The notes below the pieces were generated by a model, which was not told where the DNA came from, searched no databases, and saw nothing but the letters and a program-made list of their open reading frames with translations. This document shows positions 5,631 to 6,700 of a stretch of DNA of 6,700 nucleotides, piece after piece. The stretch comes from Hadesarchaea archaeon (GTDB lineage Archaea > Hadarchaeota > Hadarchaeia > Hadarchaeales > Hadarchaeaceae). The translations under genes were made by a program, and so were the position numbers. Numbering within the stretch: the stretch's first letter is position 1; the number at the start of each line of letters is the position of its first letter. The DNA is taken from assembly GCA_030615805.1 (NCBI GenBank), contig JAUWYN010000042.1, forward strand, positions 1-6,700. Reading direction: 5' to 3'.

Positions 5631-5640
5631 GATTATAAAG
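5631..5640 (-). promoter_or_regulatory. TATA box of the pilin group
   Basis: The - strand reads CTTTATAATC, a good archaeal TATA element. Transcription would begin about 25 nt downstream, near 5608-5612, leaving a short leader of roughly 12-16 nt that just reaches the ribosome binding site. Weak flanking arms ATGTG (5627-5631) and CACAT (5648-5652) bracket it. No start site has been measured; this rests on consensus and spacing. Confidence 0.6.
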
Positions 5641-5664
5641 GTGCCCCCACATCCCTGAGCAAAA

Positions 5665-5682
5665 GTCGACATTTTTGTAGAC
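5665..5682. promoter_or_regulatory. Candidate operator: imperfect inverted repeat in the divergent promoter
   Basis: GTCGACA (5665-5671) and TGTAGAC (5676-5682) form 7-nt arms with one mismatch around TTTT. The element ends 3 nt before the TATA-like box of the regulator gene and lies about 25 nt upstream of the pilin TATA box. Placement suits autoregulation or activation by the adjacent HTH protein; this is inference. Confidence 0.35.
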
Positions 5683-5684
5683 AG

Positions 5685-5694
5685 GTTTAAAAAC
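5685..5694 (+). promoter_or_regulatory. TATA box of the HTH regulator gene
   Basis: GTTTAAAAAC at 5685-5694 is a good archaeal TATA element. Its centre is about 24 nt before the TTG at 5714, so the transcript would start at or near that codon and may be leaderless, consistent with the absence of a ribosome binding site there. Confidence 0.55.
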
Positions 5695-5713
5695 AGCTGG
5701 TGTCCAACCTATC

Positions 5714-6277
5714 TTGATAAGCTTGCAGGTTTTGAGCTGCATCCGGCGAGCTGCGAATGTGCGGAGGGCCCTCGAGCGAGCCGCAGCTGAGCTCAACGAG
5801 AAGCTCGCGAAAACGCAGGGATGCATAACCCGGATGGAAGCGAGCGTCGACTCGGGCTTAGCTGGGGCGACCGTGCGCATAGCCCTAGTGGTAGACGAAA
5901 GTGATGTCAGGCCAAAATGCATCTTCTGGGTGAATGAAGTCGGCGGCAGCGAGAGGGTGGCCCTTCTCCGCGCTCAAGAGAAAATAAATGCACGGCTAGC
6001 GAAACTACGCGGGGAGATTGCCGGGTTCTACCTGAAGTTCATAACCCCTCCTTTACCAAAGCGCGCCTACGCCACGCTCATCGTTGCGGTGAATGAGGAG
6101 GTGCCCAAAAAAGTTGGGAAGCTTAGCTTGGGGGAACGCCGAGAACGTCTAGCTGCGGTGCTTCGATTATTCGGCAATGACCCAAAAGTAATCAACCTCG
6201 CACGGGTGGCCAAGACCCTCGGCGTCTCGCGCGACACAATTTATAAGGATTTACAAGAACTTGGCGTGGAACGCTAA
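5714..6277 (+). CDS. Predicted HTH transcription regulator with duplicated N-terminal domain
   Basis: A 187-residue protein from TTG 5714, chosen because the TATA-like box at 5685-5694 fits a leaderless start there; TTG 5723 and GTG 5759 are alternatives. The C-terminus (about 155-187) reads NDPKVINLARVAKTLGV then SRDTIYKDLQELGVER, a typical helix-turn-helix in which VAKTLGVSRDTIYKDL spans the turn and recognition helix. The N-terminal part holds two repeats 64 residues apart: RRALERAAAELNEKLAKTQG (17-36) and ERVALLRAQEKINARLAKLRG (80-100), each followed by strand-like segments ending in IALVV (56-60) and LIVAV (122-126). This suggests a repeated helix-strand sensor or dimerisation unit that I do not recognise. 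It is transcribed away from the pilin genes across a shared 117-bp region, so control of pilin expression is likely by position. Its stop overlaps the convergent TadC-like gene by 4 bp. Confidence 0.78.
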   Translation: MISLQVLSCIRRAANVRRALERAAAELNEKLAKTQGCITRMEASVDSGLAGATVRIALVVDESDVRPKCIFWVNEVGGSERVALLRAQEKINARLAKLRGEIAGFYLKFITPPLPKRAYATLIVAVNEEVPKKVGKLSLGERRERLAAVLRLFGNDPKVINLARVAKTLGVSRDTIYKDLQELGVER

Positions 6278-6700
6278 ACCGGTGCAATGCCCCCAACGAT
6301 GAGCCGAGCCACGTAGAAGACGATCGCCGAGACGACCATGAAAGGCACGGCGAAGGTCAAGCCCTTTAACATTTTGCCGTATCGGATTACCCCGACCGCG
6401 AGTGAGCAGATGAGCGCTTGAATCACGATGTACGCCATGGCGATCGTACCCATCTCCGCCGGCAGTCCTGCACCCGCCGCTGGGCCCCTGCCTATTTGTA
6501 TCCCACTCACCGCCACCGTGAGGCCAACTATAAAAGGAACTGCGAAAAGCGCTACGACAAGCAAGAAAAGAACTTGCTGCATCGTCGCCGCCAGCCGCTC
6601 GCGCTGAATCGCGTGTACCTCCTTGATGTCCGTGGAAACGGAGTCGAGCACGCTGGAGAGGGCCGCGCCGCGTTCGATTCCCTCAACGATTAAGCGGAAA
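6274..6700 (-). CDS. TadC/T2SSF-like pilus platform membrane protein, C-terminal part
   Basis: The frame is open from the right edge to TAG 6276-6274, so the last 141 residues of a longer protein are seen; GTG 6651 is internal. The visible start, FRLIVEGIERGAALSSVLDS, then STDIKEVHAIQRERLAATMQ, is the cytoplasmic helical part of a T2SSF (GspF/TadC/FlaJ) domain: the G-I-E-R-G and R-E-R-x-A-A-T elements are characteristic of archaeal TadC-like proteins. Three hydrophobic segments follow: VLFLLVVALFAVPFIVGLTV, MAYIVIQALICSLAVGVI and FAVPFMVVSAIVFYVARLIV. Such proteins form the inner-membrane platform on which the assembly ATPase drives fibre growth. Orientation is the same as the pilin and peptidase genes but separated from them by the oppositely oriented regulator. 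The ATPase gene would be expected further right, outside this window. Confidence 0.85.
   Translation of the reverse strand, partial: FRLIVEGIERGAALSSVLDSVSTDIKEVHAIQRERLAATMQQVLFLLVVALFAVPFIVGLTVAVSGIQIGRGPAAGAGLPAEMGTIAMAYIVIQALICSLAVGVIRYGKMLKGLTFAVPFMVVSAIVFYVARLIVGGIAPV

Noticed and set aside
5627..5652. ATGTG ... CACAT arms around the pilin TATA box as a second operator.
   Set aside because: Arms are only five bases with a 16-base spacer, within chance expectation; noted only in the TATA entry.
5597..5713. Possible C/D-box RNA in the divergent intergenic region (CTGA at 5656-5659).
   Set aside because: No matching C box or second box pair at suitable spacing was found.

Overview
This window reads as a type IV pilus (archaeal Tad/Epd-like) locus from an archaeon, most likely a euryarchaeote-type lineage. 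The evidence is three short proteins with the class III prepilin signature QGATEYL, an archaeal-style A24 prepilin peptidase with the C-terminal GIPFAP motif, a T2SSF/TadC-like membrane platform protein, a protein recognisable as DUF2101 (known to me mainly from Thermococcales and methanogens), archaeal TATA-like boxes at the expected distance from starts, and GGAGGTGATC-type ribosome binding sites. DNA is moderately GC-rich and uses GTG and TTG starts. I cannot fix the genus; Hadarchaeota, MSBL1 or Thermococcales-like relatives would all fit.

Left block, + strand (1-3736): a tightly packed operon of five genes. The first is cut by the window edge. The next three are single-anchor, pseudopilin-like exported proteins whose N-termini carry an Arg-Gly followed by a hydrophobic stretch. 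The second of these carries a large beta-sandwich domain of a type common in secreted adhesin-like proteins. The fifth is the DUF2101 membrane protein. Coupling is very tight: GTGA and ATGA start/stop overlaps and a 4-nt gap.

Middle block, - strand (3716-5596): three class III prepilins (two paralogous with a C-terminal beta domain, one minimal) followed downstream by the prepilin peptidase that should process them. The peptidase 3' end overlaps the 3' end of the left operon by 21 bp. Its catalytic N-terminal segment is open in frame but has no canonical in-frame start codon, so a one-base frameshift or a non-standard start must be explained.

Right block (5597-6700): a 117-bp divergent promoter region separates the pilins from a + strand gene for a predicted HTH regulator with an internally duplicated N-terminal domain. 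That gene converges, with a 4-bp overlap, on a - strand TadC-like gene that runs off the right edge; an assembly ATPase may lie beyond it.

Inferred logic: the TadC-like platform, with an unseen ATPase, assembles peptidase-processed pilins into a fibre. The left operon may supply minor pilins or adhesive tip components plus an accessory membrane protein. The HTH protein is placed to control pilin transcription. No tRNA, rRNA, CRISPR or insertion sequence was seen, and no stretch over 300 bases lacks a gene.
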